Assembly (NCBI RefSeq): GCF_030272615.1
Contig: NC_081408.1
Span: 311,011,118-311,075,117, forward strand
DNA: 64,000 nt
Direction of reading: 5' to 3'
Origin: Cryptomeria japonica
Taxonomy: Eukaryota; Streptophyta; Pinopsida; Cupressales; Cupressaceae
The notes under the pieces are model-generated. The model was not told the origin of the DNA, ran no database searches, and saw only the letters and a list, made by a program, of their open reading frames with translations. Of the stretch, positions 9,903-22,024 are shown one piece after another. Every line of letters begins with the position of its first letter. The first letter of the stretch is position 1. Made by a program: the position numbers and the translations under genes.

Positions 9903-12900
9903 TCAAGATGTATTCAGTGCAATCCTTAGAAAAATGTCACTAAAGTTTCTCTTCAATTGAGAAAAAACATGTTCCCATGTCTCCAGCAAGTTCTTAGTGA
10001 TCTCAATTGTAGTCAGTATGGAACTTTCCATTGAATCAAGTGTACATGTTTCTAGAGTAGCCAAAATAGCTTCTGCATTCTTGTATGCTCTTTGTAGTAT
10101 GTACACTTGGGGTCTAAGTAGATTCTTCAATTCCTTCAGGTTTAAGAGTCTTTTTGTCCTTTTAAAATCATAGGTATCTAACCTGTTTTGCAAATCATCC
10201 ACAAATTTGCCAAAAGAAAAAATAGAATCTTGAAGTGGTACATATGCATTTCATATATGCTCTAGCTCTTGCTCTATTTCAATGTGCCTATTATTGATAT
10301 TAGAATAAAATAATGAAACATTAGAAGTAGATGCAAGGGATTTCCCTCATGTTTCAATAGCTTTTCTTAATAAATCTTTATTAAGAGATAAAGCAATTTT
10401 TCCTATACCAATCTCTTTCATAAGCTTCTCTCCATGCTTCTTCCTGTAACTCTTCTCAGCATAAGTTTGTGTTGCTTCTTCTAGGGACTTGAGTTGGTCA
10501 GATGCATCAGCAACCAATTGACCAAGTTTGCAAATAGGAGTTGTCGAATTCCCTATAGCAGTTTCTGGTAGTAGACTTGTCAGAATATCCACAACATTCT
10601 GAATGGTTTATGCTTCCATTCTCTATTCTTTAAGTCTCTTCTTGTGTGCCCTAGATTGCATGACAATAGAAATATTCATAATTTCTAATGCACTCATGTT
10701 ATCAACAATTATGGGCCCTGAGATGCCTAATGAGTCATCATCATCTTCATTAGTCTGTTGTATGACTAATGATTTTACCTGTTCAGGAGATGTTACCTTA
10801 TTAATCTTCTCTTTCTCTTGTTCCTGTTCAGAAATCTATGAATCAAATTTTTCAACAGATTCCTTCTTAGTGGCCTATGAAATCAGTGGGAGTTGAGGTT
10901 TCACTAGTTGTTATGTGGCAGGTGGAATACCCACTCCTAGTTGAGTTGTCGGTATCTCAACTGAAGTAACCTATGAGTCTAAAATTGTTGGTGGCTACAT
11001 ATCCGGTGCAGTAATGTTTCCGGATAGATCTATTGCATCTCAAATATCATCAACAAGTATGACTCATTGGGAAATAGTGTCATCCTTCTCCTTGATAGGA
11101 TAGACAATATCAGCTTGCACAATTTCTTCCTCATCCATTTCAGGTACATCAATAGTATCTTACTCATCCTTAGAAAAATGTATAAGCTCTTGCATCCATT
11201 GGATGTTATGAGCAATTTGATGAGTCTCAGTTTCAATAGGTTACACCCTTCCACTAAGTAGCTTCAATCTTCTTGTCTTGAAAGTAAATTGGACTTTTTA
11301 CTTATCAAGCAATTCATTTAGCTCATCCTTTGACAAATCAGGAAAATATTGCACAAATACATCATCTATAATTTCTTTTTCTTCTTTATTGCTTCCTCCC
11401 ATTTATTCAAAAGAACAGTATATAAGTAATTAGAATATCCTTTTCAAGATCATGAGGTAATCTATTATAATGACACAAATAATTGATTACCTGTTGAATA
11501 ATTTATTCTTTTTCATCTCCATTGAATGAATCAAAATGATCTTTGGCATTATCAAATTTGTTTCTTCCTAATATCTTCACTGTTCTCTCAAAATTAGTTT
11601 CAGGCTTGAAATTTAAGATATTAATAGGCACAGTTGCCTTTGGCACTTCTATCATTGGTTTGGCTTCTTTACCAGTTGCTTTCACTTTCTTGGGTTCCTC
11701 CTCAGTATCAATACTTTTAGATTCTGCTTGGAGAATCAGTTTTCGACCTCGTTTCTTTGATACAGTCTCCTTTGCATATACTTTAGGTTCTAGTTCCTTT
11801 TTAGTTTGGACACTTCATGTCACTCTTGTACTTTTTATCACCAGAGGTGCTTGCTCAACCTTCTTCCTCTTACCTTTACCACTTATGGTTGGAACACTAC
11901 TGGTTTTAGCTTTTGCAGTTTGAACTTCAACTATATCCAATTTTGTCTTCCTTTTGTCCACTGGAGATGCCAACAAGTTATTGGCATAACCCATCAATAA
12001 GTCATAGTTGACTTCATATCTCATGTCTTCCATTTCTTCTTCTCTAGGCTCAATAGCCTCCATTAGAAAGAAATCAGTGGTGACTATGAAAATAATGTCC
12101 TTAGTGAAGTGTTTCACCACATCCTCAGGTAATCTTACCCTCATACTCATTTTCTTCTAAAATTTATTGAAATATTTATTCATTGCAGCACAGAAGGTGT
12201 TCCTCATAGCCTTGAAATTGTTCTTAATCCAAGAAGTCACTGGTAGATCCTTAGACCATTCAAGATCAATGATTCCTGGTAGGAAATTTTGGAAATAAAA
12301 GAATAGACCGATCAACAACTGTCCAAATTGAAACTTTTGACTGTTTTCCTTCTTGATAGACTGAAGATTAGACATTAATTGGCTCCTTATGGCCTCACAT
12401 AGGTCATAATTAGTATTTTCAGCTATCATTTTATAAGCAGTATGCACTTCTGCAAATGGTACACTATTCATTATGCTAGAATAGAATATCTAGTAGCCAA
12501 TAACCATATCTTCCAACTTAACCATTGGGTCCTTGATGTTATTGACAGAAACAGAACACCCATTAGAGGTTGATTTGGTTAAAGAGTTTACTCTCTTTTG
12601 AAATTTGCCTCAGCTTAGGTACTTCACCAGTTGAGTAAAAACCAGTTACAACTTGATTAGCCTCCTTGGTTATACTATGAGTCCTTTCTAAATACATGTT
12701 TTCCCCATGAACATGACTCAAAATAATTTGGATATGTTCCTCTTCAAAATCTTCAAGAAAATAAGTTGTGTTATGAAAACCTTTCTCATAAACCCTAATA
12801 TACCTAGGTTAAATATTTATGTTTTCATCACAAAGGGATTTCAACTGAGAATATATCGACAATGATCCTAAATCCTCAATTTTGCAATCAATGTAGCTAT

Positions 12901-13034
12901 ACAAATCTCCTTTCACTATGACACCACTAGGAACTTGTGATAAAGCATTATAAGACAATTCATTTTGACTTTACAACTTCCATAGGTTTAGATGTGATCA
13001 TCAATTTCTCTACTAGTTTAGAAGATGATGCCAT
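9903..13034 (-). pseudogene. ORF2 of element D (unknown function, broken)
   Basis: The minus strand from 13034 begins MASSSKLVEK, like the MASSS start in C. The best conserved part (12405-11960) aligns with the other copies: FQFGQLLIGLFFYF, then VRLPEDVVKH, LMEAIEPRE and MRYEVNYDLLMGYANNLL. A Lys/Glu-rich low-complexity stretch follows (11920-11500). The C-terminal third (10592-9903) is helical and Leu/Lys/Glu-rich, ending in a coiled-coil-like block. Several stops and frameshifts are present; the region around 12500-13000 is the most eroded. There is no enzyme motif and the cellular role is unknown. Confidence 0.72.
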
Positions 13035-13280
13035 TTCAGATAGACTAGATTTGAAGCGGGATTTTTTCAAAGAAATACCTTAGTTTACATGCACTGCCTT
13101 GTTTACCAGTTGAATACTCAAGTGTACACTAGTTCAGTCTTCACTAACCTTCAAATTAGCTTGATCACTCAAATCATGATACAACTTCAACTAAAATTAG
13201 CTAGCAATCCTTTCTTAGCTCTGTAGGTGCTCAAAAATTATTTCTCTAATGCATTAGGGTAAAAATAAGAAAGTGAAACT

Positions 13281-13291
13281 TGCTTTTATCC
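13281..13291 (-). promoter_or_regulatory. Possible internal promoter upstream of ORF2 of D
   Basis: The minus strand reads GGATAAAAGCAAGTTTCAC here, about 250 bases before the ORF2 ATG. C has TTATAAAGCAAGTTT and E has AGATAAAAGAGAACTTT at comparable places, and a GCATTWAATG box lies upstream in C and D. A shared TATA-like element is inferred; no start site can be proven. Confidence 0.4.
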
Positions 13292-13510
13292 TTTTTACCT
13301 ATTGCATTAAATGCTCGCTTGTTAGGGTTACAAACTTTAATTACATCGCTTAATGATACATACAATATTGATAGATGTAAAACCGGTTGATAACCAATTG
13401 ACAAAAAGTTATCAAAATTTCATGCATTCAAATTCTTTTACCACTCATTCTTTTCAAGGGGTCTGGAAGTAGATTTACCACTATGCTCCCCTTAGCCATA
13501 TTGGAAAGGC

Positions 13511-14829
13511 TTAATTCACCAGTGCTAGATTCTTCACACTAGGTGAAGGATTAGTTTCTTCTCCAGGTATGTCATCACTCTTATTTTTCCATATTTGATT
13601 CATTTCTTCTCTAGTTTCTTCAATATTGACCTTTTCCTTGCCTTTTTGATCTTTACAAGGACTAACTGGTTTGATCTTTCTTGATCTACAAAACTTTGCC
13701 ATGTGTCTTGGTTTATGACAATGATAGCAAGCCATTCCAGATGATCTCCAAGGTCCTGCATTTTCTCTTCTAGTTCTTCTTTTGCAATTCATAGCCACAT
13801 GACCAAAATTGTTACAGATGGTGCAAATGACATTTGTTACCTTTTCCATCTCAAATGGACTAAACCGGTTGACATAGGATCTTTGCTAGTTCAAGTTACC
13901 CTAGTTATCATAATTTCTCATCTAGTTGCCATTTGGTCTTGGATTCATGTGCAGTACTAGATTATTTGCTCCATATCTGCATTCAATTGCTCTATGTCCA
14001 TACATTTTGCATGTGAAGCAATGACCTTCCAATTTCTTGGACATATACCTAGTATTTGTATTGTAGCTTGTATTTCCATTAGGTTTCTTTCTACATACAT
14101 TTGCAATATGACCAAGTTTATGGCAAACAAAGCAAACAAATTTAAAAACCTTCTTACCGGTAGGCTTTTTAGCCTTAGGAGCAGTTTTGTCCTTATGGGT
14201 GTTGCTCTTGGTACTGGAGGATTCTCCTTTTTCAGATGTGTGAAAACCAAGTCTAGAGGTATCAGCTTTCATCCTTTGTAATTGAATTTTCTCTTATAGC
14301 AAGGTAGAACTTTTGATGAACTTTTCCAATTTCCCATTTTCTTCAGTGATTTTTTGGTGAGATCTTCATTATATTTTGATAGTTTCTCTCTCAAAGATGA
14401 TGCCAATTCAAGATCTAGTTGTAAGTTCTCTTTTTCTTCTTTCTCTGCATTCAAATGCTCATGCAAAGTAGAATTCTCTCACTTGATCTTGGCAATCTCA
14501 TGATCTCTTTTCTTGATGAGATCTTTAGCAATCCTCCTAGCTTCCAGTTCCTGACTCATGCGGATAGTAAGGCCTTCTAGCTCTCTCCTCATATTTAGAT
14601 TTTCATTGTTTTGTTTTTTTACTTCCTTAGCTAAAGCATCGATATTAGCCTCATCTAAAAAACTATTATTAGATATTTCTAAAAATTGCTCAGTTAGCTC
14701 TCTCCTTTTGACTTGAGAAGCTTTCATTTTGACACTTAGGGTTTCAAGCTTACTTCTACTAGCCTCAAGCTCTCTAGCCATCTCAAAGTATCTCATATCC
14801 CCCATGGCAGCTTTAGGGTTTCCTTCCAA
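13511..14829 (-). pseudogene. ORF1 of element D: coiled coil plus four CCHC knuckles
   Basis: ORF1 starts MEGNPKAAMGDM at 14829, just after the primer-binding site. Residues 15-200 form a long heptad-rich coiled coil. A Ser/Lys-rich linker and four zinc knuckles follow: CFVCHKLGHIANVC (14134-14093), CFTCKMYGHRAIEC (14020-13979), CTICNNFGHVAMNC (13825-13784) and CYHCHKPRHMAKFC (13729-13688). All four keep Cys-Cys-His-Cys, the best preserved array in the window. A Glu/Lys-rich tail ends at 13511. Stops near 14478, 14268 and 13920 interrupt it. A nucleic-acid-binding Gag-like role is inferred from the knuckles and the position. Confidence 0.8.
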
Positions 14830-14853
14830 GAGATTAGTCTTTAAATAAATTAG

Positions 14854-14865
14854 GCTCTGATGCCA
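14854..14865 (-). other. Primer-binding site of element D
   Basis: The minus strand reads TGGCATCAGAGC, five bases after the 5' LTR end (14871). It is the methionine-tRNA-type site with one change (T to C). Confidence 0.9.
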
Positions 14866-14870
14866 ATTGA

Positions 14871-15745
14871 TGGACTTGTAACAAACTGAGAGGGGGGGGC
14901 TGAATCGGTGACACCAAAAACAATACTACTTTAAACACTGACCGGTAGATATACTTAACAAGTTTGTTAAACAATATGCATGCAATCCAAAATGATATAA
15001 CAACATCCACAATAAGTAAACCATCCACCATAACACAAGTGTTTATACATGGAAAACCCAAATGGGAAAAACCATGGTGAGATGGGACTCACAAGTTAAC
15101 TATCTACAGTAATAGATAACTGACTTGTTAAGGTCTACAAAAAGTTGCTCTGCTAGGAGCAAATCCTATTAAAGATCCCAAATATTAGTTAAAATCTATA
15201 CCTTGTAAAAGGTAGTACCTAGTTAGGAGTAACCTCGGTAGAGGATTTTTGAATCCAAACTAATGGATCACCTGGTTAGAGGATTTGTACAATGAATCTT
15301 GTTAGGGCTTACCTGGTTAGGGGATTTGATTGTTGCAGTGATTAGAAAACAACAGGTGGTGTGATCTAGTAGTAGCATATCTTTCTTGTATATAACCTCT
15401 TCTGCCCTCTCAACACTTCATTACCAACATACTCTGCAACTTAACACTTCTATCTTCACATCAAATCATCTCATAACATATCTCCTTCCCTCATAGAAAG
15501 TAATTCATTGTGATGTCAATATATAGACATTTAGATTTCATGTCGGCCTCTAGAAATCACATCACAATTTCCTAGGTGCAATGTATCTGGCCAAACAATC
15601 ATAACTCGTCACAAAAATATTGCCAAAAATTGTCAGTGAGGATAACTCATCATGACTAGTGATACCTCATCACATAATCAATGAATACTGGTTGGAACAA
15701 CAATACCTGTTGAAGTTAAACATATAAACCATTTATCCTTCGATG
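14871..15745 (-). repeat. 5' LTR of element D, PBS-proximal part
   Basis: It is homologous to the 3' LTR of D from TGGACTTG up to cgatg at 15741-15745, where element F is inserted; the rest is at 27852-28091. It holds a second copy of the TTGCTC/GAGCAA hairpin (15145-15162). An extra stretch near 15690-15710 is absent from the other LTR. Confidence 0.92.
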
Positions 15746-16818
15746 TGTTGGTAGTATGGATATATTGCATTGGTTTTGTCATTGATGTTAATACTTATCT
15801 GCACTTATCCTTCTGAAGATGTTTGGTTATGTTGAACCAACACATTATGTTCACTGGCAAGCTCAGTGACTTATGCATAGTCACCGATATTTGGTTCATC
15901 AACACTAAGGATGACTTGTTATCATCTAGAGATCACTTGGTTATGTTGAAGACATGGTTTGGACACTTGGTTTTGGTATTTTGGCTATTGGTCTAATCAG
16001 GTTGACATATTTGCTATTACCAGCAAATTGATCTAGGTTATAGACCAACATGCATTCTCTATTCTAGATTAGCACGACACGTTATGGAGATGATTTAATC
16101 AATTGGTATTGTTGTAATTACATTGAGCCAACATGATGCATTGCATCTTGACTCATTTGTAAATGATTTAATTGTAATATTCTTAGTGATATGACCTACA
16201 CATTTAGTCCTAGGTTTTGGTATATATGTGAGATCTCAATTGTGAGATGTAAGGATATGGTATGTAAGGTTATGGTATTGTAACATGGTATGTGCGAATA
16301 TTGAAGATCATATGAGAAGACCATAAACAAGGTTCAAGGAAGGTTTAAAGGTGATTATAAGAGCTTAACCAGTACTGAATCCAACATTGGAGATGCTACT
16401 TTGAGCAGTACATTATCATTGGATTTAATCATCCAATTGTAGTCAGTGTGACTCTCATCTTGTGATTGAGTAGTGAGCTCTAGGCAGTTGGCCTTTCTGC
16501 ATGTGCAGACCCCATTTGTATAGATATACTATTTGTAGTAGTATCATCTGATTGTGGGTAAGGTTTCCCACTTTGGTTTTTCCCCTTATAGGGTTTCCAC
16601 ATACAAATATTTGTGTTATGTCTTGTGAATGTTGTTTCTCTTTCTGTTTCATGCATTAAGTTTCACTGGTATTAATATTAACTATTAATCTGTTAAGCGA
16701 CATTAAGTTTGGTTTACTAGTACTAAGTATCAAGTTTGATTAAGTTATATTTGGGTTTAAATTAATAGATAACTGATTCACCCCCCCCCCTTCTCTCAGT
16801 TGCCTCCAAGTCCTAACA
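15746..16818 (+). repeat. 5' LTR of element F
   Basis: This 1073-base repeat pairs with 26755-27846. It contains a TATATAT box (16221-16227), hairpin TCTGCA-TG-TGCAGA (16496-16509), the conserved GGTTTTTCCCC block and the C-rich tail before CTCTCAG. It ends CCTAACA. Confidence 0.95.
16221..16227 (+). promoter_or_regulatory. TATA-like box of the F 5' LTR
   Basis: TATATAT is followed by gtgagatctc and aligns with TATATAAGTATGAGATCT in the C LTRs. The conserved position suggests the LTR promoter. Confidence 0.5.
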
Positions 16819-16820
16819 AT

Positions 16821-16832
16821 TGGTATCAGAGC
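16821..16832 (+). other. Primer-binding site of element F
   Basis: TGGTATCAGAGC follows two bases after the LTR end. It is an exact match to the copia site for initiator methionine tRNA. Confidence 0.95.
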
Positions 16833-16875
16833 TAAGTCCTCTCTTTGTAGATGTTTAACAACTTGAGGAGATTCT

Positions 16876-17922
16876 ATGGCAACTAACTTTTTCAGGAAGG
16901 ACAGACTGAAACTTGATGGAACTAACTATGGTATATGGATGATCAAAATGGAGACACATCTGAATTACATTGGAAGAGACATATGGGATGTTACACAAAA
17001 TGGCTATGTTGGTCCTACATCGGGTCAACCTAATCCACCTACATTGGGTAAGGATCAAGAGAATGATTTCAAGCAAGAGAAGCACTTTTGAGCGCCTTGT
17101 CTGATTAGCAAATCATGGGATTATCAGACCAATCTACTACTAAATCTATTTGGGAAAAATTGGAGACATTGAATGAAGGAGATACAATTGTCAAAATTAC
17201 AAAACTGGAATGCTTTCAGGTCAGATATGAAAATCTGAAAAATGGAAGAAGATGAAAGAATTTTTGCTTTTATGGAAAGGATTAATGAGATTGGTTTAGG
17301 AATACAATGTTGTGGAGGTTTCTTAAGTGAAGATGAAATTGTATCTAAAGTTTTGAGATCATTGCCACTAGCATACAAAATGAAAGTAACTGCTATTAAT
17401 GAGTTGAGAACAATGCCTAATACATCAGCATCTAGAGACACCTTGGTTGGAAAACTTTCAGCATTTGAGCTTGAGGAATTTGGTCCTATTGCTAGAATTA
17501 AAATAGATTTATCCTTCAAAGCATCATCATCTACATCATCATCATCATTATCTAATAAATCTGATTGGAAAGCACTTTATGCAAGAGAACTTGAGTATAT
17601 CAGGAGGGAAAATGAAGAACTGGAAGAACTTGAAGCACTATTTGCAAGGAATATGCCTAAAGGCCCTATTCAAAGTAAGTATGAAGGTAAAGTACCATTT
17701 AAATGTTTTAACTGCAATAAAGTTGGCTCTATGGCATCTAAATGTTCTGACAGACATGCAAGATTGAGAGAAGAAGCTAAAAGAACATACAAGCCTAATC
17801 CTAAATATCAGAGATACAAATTTAAGAAGAATAGAGACAAATCATGTTATTATGTTGATGAAGGAGTTACTGATGATTCTGGTGAAGAACTGGCAGACAA
17901 TGGATGGGTTTTATTTCAATAA
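16876..17922 (+). pseudogene. gag of element F
   Basis: It begins MATNFFRKDRLKLDG and has the copia Gag signature LDGTNYGIWMIKMETHL. A frameshift at about 17090-17130 breaks it. It continues as FAFMERINEIG, VSKVLRSLPLAYKM and then a poly-Ser stretch, a coiled coil and a zinc knuckle at 17704-17744. That knuckle reads CFNCNKVGSMASKC, with Ser in place of the zinc-binding His. The product would be the capsid and nucleocapsid of the particle. The knuckle loss and frameshift make this copy defective. Confidence 0.9.
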
Positions 17923-17984
17923 CAAAAGATCAACCGACACCTACTATTCCACTGGTATAGTAGGCCCTGGCAACTAAAATTGAA

Positions 17985-20327
17985 GAAAAGGATGAATGGA
18001 TTATAGATTACGGATGTTCACATCATATGACTGGTGATAAAAGTAAATTCTTATCTTTTTAGGAATACAATGGAGGTCTAGTAAGATTTGGAGAAGACAA
18101 ATCTTGTTTGATAAGAGGAAAAGGCACTATATCTTTTGATGGTAAGCACAATACTGACAATGTTTATTATGTTGAAGGTTTGAAGCATAATCTTTTGAGT
18201 GTTGGTCAATTAGTTGAAAAGGGATTTCAGTTACAATTCAAGAATGGTAAATGCAAAATAATGAATAGAACTGGTTTGGAGATTGCAACTGGTAATCAGA
18301 CTAGAGGTAATATCTTTCATTTGAATAACAATGAAAAGACATGCTTGATTGCACACATTGATAAAAGTTAGTTATGGCATAAAAGACTCTGTCATGTGAA
18401 TTTTGATTGCATTATAAAGATTAGATCATCTAAGGTAGTAAGGGATTTACCTAAGATTCTAAAACCTCTTAATCTAGTATGTAAGGAATGTCAAATGGGA
18501 AAGCAAGTTAGAACAAATTTTAAGAGTATTTCTGAGAAATTGAATAATGTTCTTGATTTAATTCATACTGACTTGTGTGGTCCAGCAAGAATAAGAAGTT
18601 TATAGGGAGATAGATATTTCATGCTAATTATTGATGATTATTCTAGAATGTGTTGGGTTACTTTTCTCAGGGAGAAATCATAAGCTTTTGGGAAATTCAA
18701 ATTGTTCAAGGCACTTGTAAAGAATGAAACCAGTAAGAAAATCAAATGTTTAAGATCAAATCAAGGAGGTGAATTTACATCTAAGGAGTTCAATACATTT
18801 TGTGAAGTGAATGGAATTAGAAGACAACTATCAGCACCCCAAACACCTCAGCAAAATGGAGTTGTGGAAAGGAGGAACAAAAATATTTTGGATGCAGCTA
18901 GAAGCATGATATTAGAAGAAAATCTACCTCATGTGTATTAGAGAGAAGCAGTGAAAACATTGGTTTACACTTTCAATAGAGTTCACATCAAAGAAGAAAT
19001 GGGTAAGACACCCTATGAATTATGGTTTGGTAATATTCCTACTCTTAAATACTTCAGAATATTTGGAAGCAAATGTTACATTAGAAGAGATGAGTATATT
19101 GGTAAATTTGATCCTAGAAGTGATGAAGGAATATTTCTTGGTTATTCATCTAAGAGCAAAGCATATAGATGTTTTAATAAAAGATTGTAGATAATCATTG
19201 AAACTACAAATGTGAAGATAGATGAACACTTTAGAAGAAATTTAAGGTCTATGGATTCTGAACCGCCAGTTGATATGATCATAAATGAACCTATATAGAG
19301 TGCCCCAGCACAAAATGTTGATCTAGTCATATTGACATCATCAAAGAATTCCACATTGACTGAAGAATAGCAGCAAGTGAACACACCAAGGTATGTAAGA
19401 CTGAATCACTCTAAAAGTCAAATAATTGGGAATAAGTATCAAGGAGTTATGACAAGAGGAAGACGGGCAAATGAAGAGGTATGTTTAATTTCTCAAATTG
19501 AACCAGCATCTGTTATTGAGGCATGTGAATATAAACATTGGATTAAAGCTATGGAATATGAATTAGAACAAATTGAAAAGAACAATACATGGACATTGGT
19601 TCCCTGACCTAAAGATAAAAATGTAATTGGAACTAAATGGGTATTCAAAAATAAACTTAATGAAGATGGTGAGGTAATTAGAAACAAAGCAAAATTAGTG
19701 TTTAAAGGATATGCATAGAAAGAGGGAATTGGTTACAATAAAACCTTTGCACTGGTAGCTAGAATTGAGGCAATCAGATTATTTCTTGCATTTACAGCAC
19801 ATAAGAACTATAAAGTATATCAAATGGATGTTAAATGTGCATTTTTGAATGGTGGTCTTGAGGAGGAAGTTTACATTGAACAACCTGATGGATTTTCATT
19901 AACAAATGATAAAGATATGGTTTGCAGATTAAGGAAAGCTTTATATGGATTGAAGCAAGCTCCTAGAGCTTGGTATGCTAGATTGGACAAATATCTTTTG
20001 AAGCTTGGTTACACTAAAGATTTCACAGAATGATAAAGATATATTCATATGTCAAACAAACTACCTGGAGGAACTACTAAAGAAATTTGGTATGGAAAAC
20101 TCTAAACCAGTAAGTACTCCTATGACTACGGCTGATAAACTATCATTGAAGGATGATTCAACTCCTATTAATCTGACAAGATACAAATCTATGATTGGAG
20201 GTTTACAGTATTTGACACAAACAAGACTTGATATAATGAATGCAGTGTGTCTTGTTTCAATATTTCAGAGTAATCCTAGAGAAAATCATGAATTGGCAAT
20301 GAAAAAGATTTTTCGGTATTTACAAGG
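17985..20327 (+). pseudogene. pol of element F, 5' part: PR, INT, RT
   Basis: Protease (17985-18330) has IIDYGCSHHMTGD, where Ser of Asp-Ser-Gly is Tyr. Integrase (18372-19200) keeps an HHCC finger (WHKRLCHV to CKECQMGK), first Asp in HTDLCGP and Glu in NGVVERRN. The second Asp is Asn in LRSNQGGEF. RT (19540-20327) has [34 protein letters not shown] and [13 protein letters not shown]. It then jumps from GYTK straight to DKDIFICQTNYL, losing about 220 bases with the YVDD catalytic box. About ten in-frame stops are present, mostly TAG. Element G interrupts it at 20327. Confidence 0.92.
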
Positions 20328-20796
20328 TGTTGAGTGTATAGCTTCCATGGGATTGAATACATCAATATATATGTATATATAAACATAAATATAGATATAT
20401 GCATATTTTTTTATAATATATATTAAATCGACATGGTCTAAACAATTTTGATAACTATTGCTTGTATTAGTTAAGACATCGTTGTTAACTAAAGCGATGG
20501 AGGGGAGACAGAGAGTCATGTCCCCATAGGGTCATGACTCTATGTGGCATAAAGCCATGTAGAAGTCATACCCCTACATGGGCATGACTCTTCATCCCCA
20601 TATAGATATAGCATCGACACCTTTAGCAATGCAATCAATAAAAGTGGAAATCGTAAGTCTGAGAAAACCGTGGACACTATAATAAAATAATATTGCAAAT
20701 TTATATTTAGATATAAATCAAATGTCACTTAAAGTCCATTCTTATTAAATACAATAAGACTATTATCTTCTCTATTTCTGATCAGATTCCTTAACA
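20328..20796 (+). repeat. 5' LTR of element G
   Basis: It begins TGTTGAGTG and ends CCTTAACA, directly before the primer-binding site. A TA-rich stretch (20366-20382) may hold the TATA box. Confidence 0.96.
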
Positions 20797-20808
20797 TGGT
20801 ATCAGAGC
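20797..20808 (+). other. Primer-binding site of element G
   Basis: TGGTATCAGAGC abuts the LTR end with no spacer. Confidence 0.96.
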
Positions 20809-20884
20809 CAGGTTGGTAGAGAAATAATAAAAAAAAAGAGAATTTTTTTTTCAGACTTGCAGTCAGAAGCAAAGGAAAACAATC

Positions 20885-22024
20885 ATGGTGAACAGTGTTA
20901 GAGTAGAGGATAGACTTGAAGGCACATCCAACTTTGTCTCATGGAGAATTTGAATAACAATAATTTTTCAAGAACTCGAATTAGATGCATACATTGAAGA
21001 AGACACTAAGATGCTTGAAGATGAGCTAGAGAAAACAACCTGGAAAAGACACAACAACAAGGCTAAGAAAATCATAATTGACACTATTAAAGATCACATT
21101 CTTCCAACCATCTCAAAACTTACTACAACTTATGATATGTTCAAAACCATCTCAAATTCATATGAAATAAATAATGCAAGAAGATTTGTCACCTTAAAAT
21201 AGAAATTAATGCATATCTACATGAACAAAGGAGAATCAATTATATCTTATTTCATGAGGATTTCAGAGTTGAAAGACCAATTATCAACTATTGGAAATAA
21301 TGTAGATGACTTGGAGCTATCTCTAATAGCACTTAAGGGATTACCATCTAGTTGGAAATCATTCATTCAAGGTATTAGTGCTCATCTGACACTACCAAAG
21401 GTCGATCAACTCAAGAATGATTGTACTCAAGAAGAATCTCGGCTAATCACAAGAGGATTGGGTCCAAACAAAGAGGGAGAAATTCAAGCACTACATGCTA
21501 ACACAAGCAACAAAGGGAATAAAAGGAAGTTCAAACAGAAAAGAGGAAATAACCACAAAAGCAGAGACTTCTCTAAGATTCAATGCTACAAGTGTGATAA
21601 ATTTAGACACACTCACAAATTCTATCCAGAAAGGAAGAAAGGTCAAGCAACCATAGCTGAAGTTAAGGAAATAGAGAATCCTCTATTTTTCTTAGCTTTA
21701 TCAAGTGAACTAAACTCAAACAAACATATGTGGATAATCAATAGTGGAGCCTCTCATCACATAACTATATTTAGAGATCAATTCAAAACCTTTGAAGGCC
21801 ACTCAACCAAAGAAGTTACAATAGGAGAAAATTCTACCTATCCAGTGAAAGGAATTGGGACCTGCTCAATTCAATTAAGAATAGGGGTTACACTACAGTT
21901 GAAAGATGTTCTTTTTGTACCAGGTATCAAAAGGAACTTAGTCTCTATTTTAGGACTAGCTAATCAAGGATATCGTGTCACCTTCCATGAAGATAAAGTT
22001 CTACTTTGGCCTAAAAAATTATAA
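20885..22024 (+). pseudogene. gag and protease of element G
   Basis: The ATG at 20885 opens one frame that stays readable to 22024 with stops only near 20952 and 21200. The Gag signature RLEGTSNFVSWR is followed by ISYFMRISELKDQLSTIG and LKGLPSSWKSFIQG, typical of copia Gag. The zinc knuckle is CYKCDKFRHTHKFY, with the last Cys changed to Tyr. The protease has WIINSGASHHIT, where Asp of the Asp-Ser-Gly triad is Asn, then PVKGIGTCSI and VPGIKRNLVSI. Gag and protease are in the same frame, as expected for a single polyprotein. Confidence 0.92.

Noticed and set aside
10603-12000. Plus-strand hydrophobic frames (10603-10896, 11543-11923)
   Set aside because: They are shadows of the Lys/Glu-rich ORF2 of D on the minus strand; Leu/Phe/Ser runs are expected opposite such sequence.
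16821-16832. tRNA gene fragments suggested by TGGTATCAGAGC motifs
   Set aside because: The motif occurs right after each LTR and is the reverse-transcription primer site, not a tRNA gene; no cloverleaf surrounds it.
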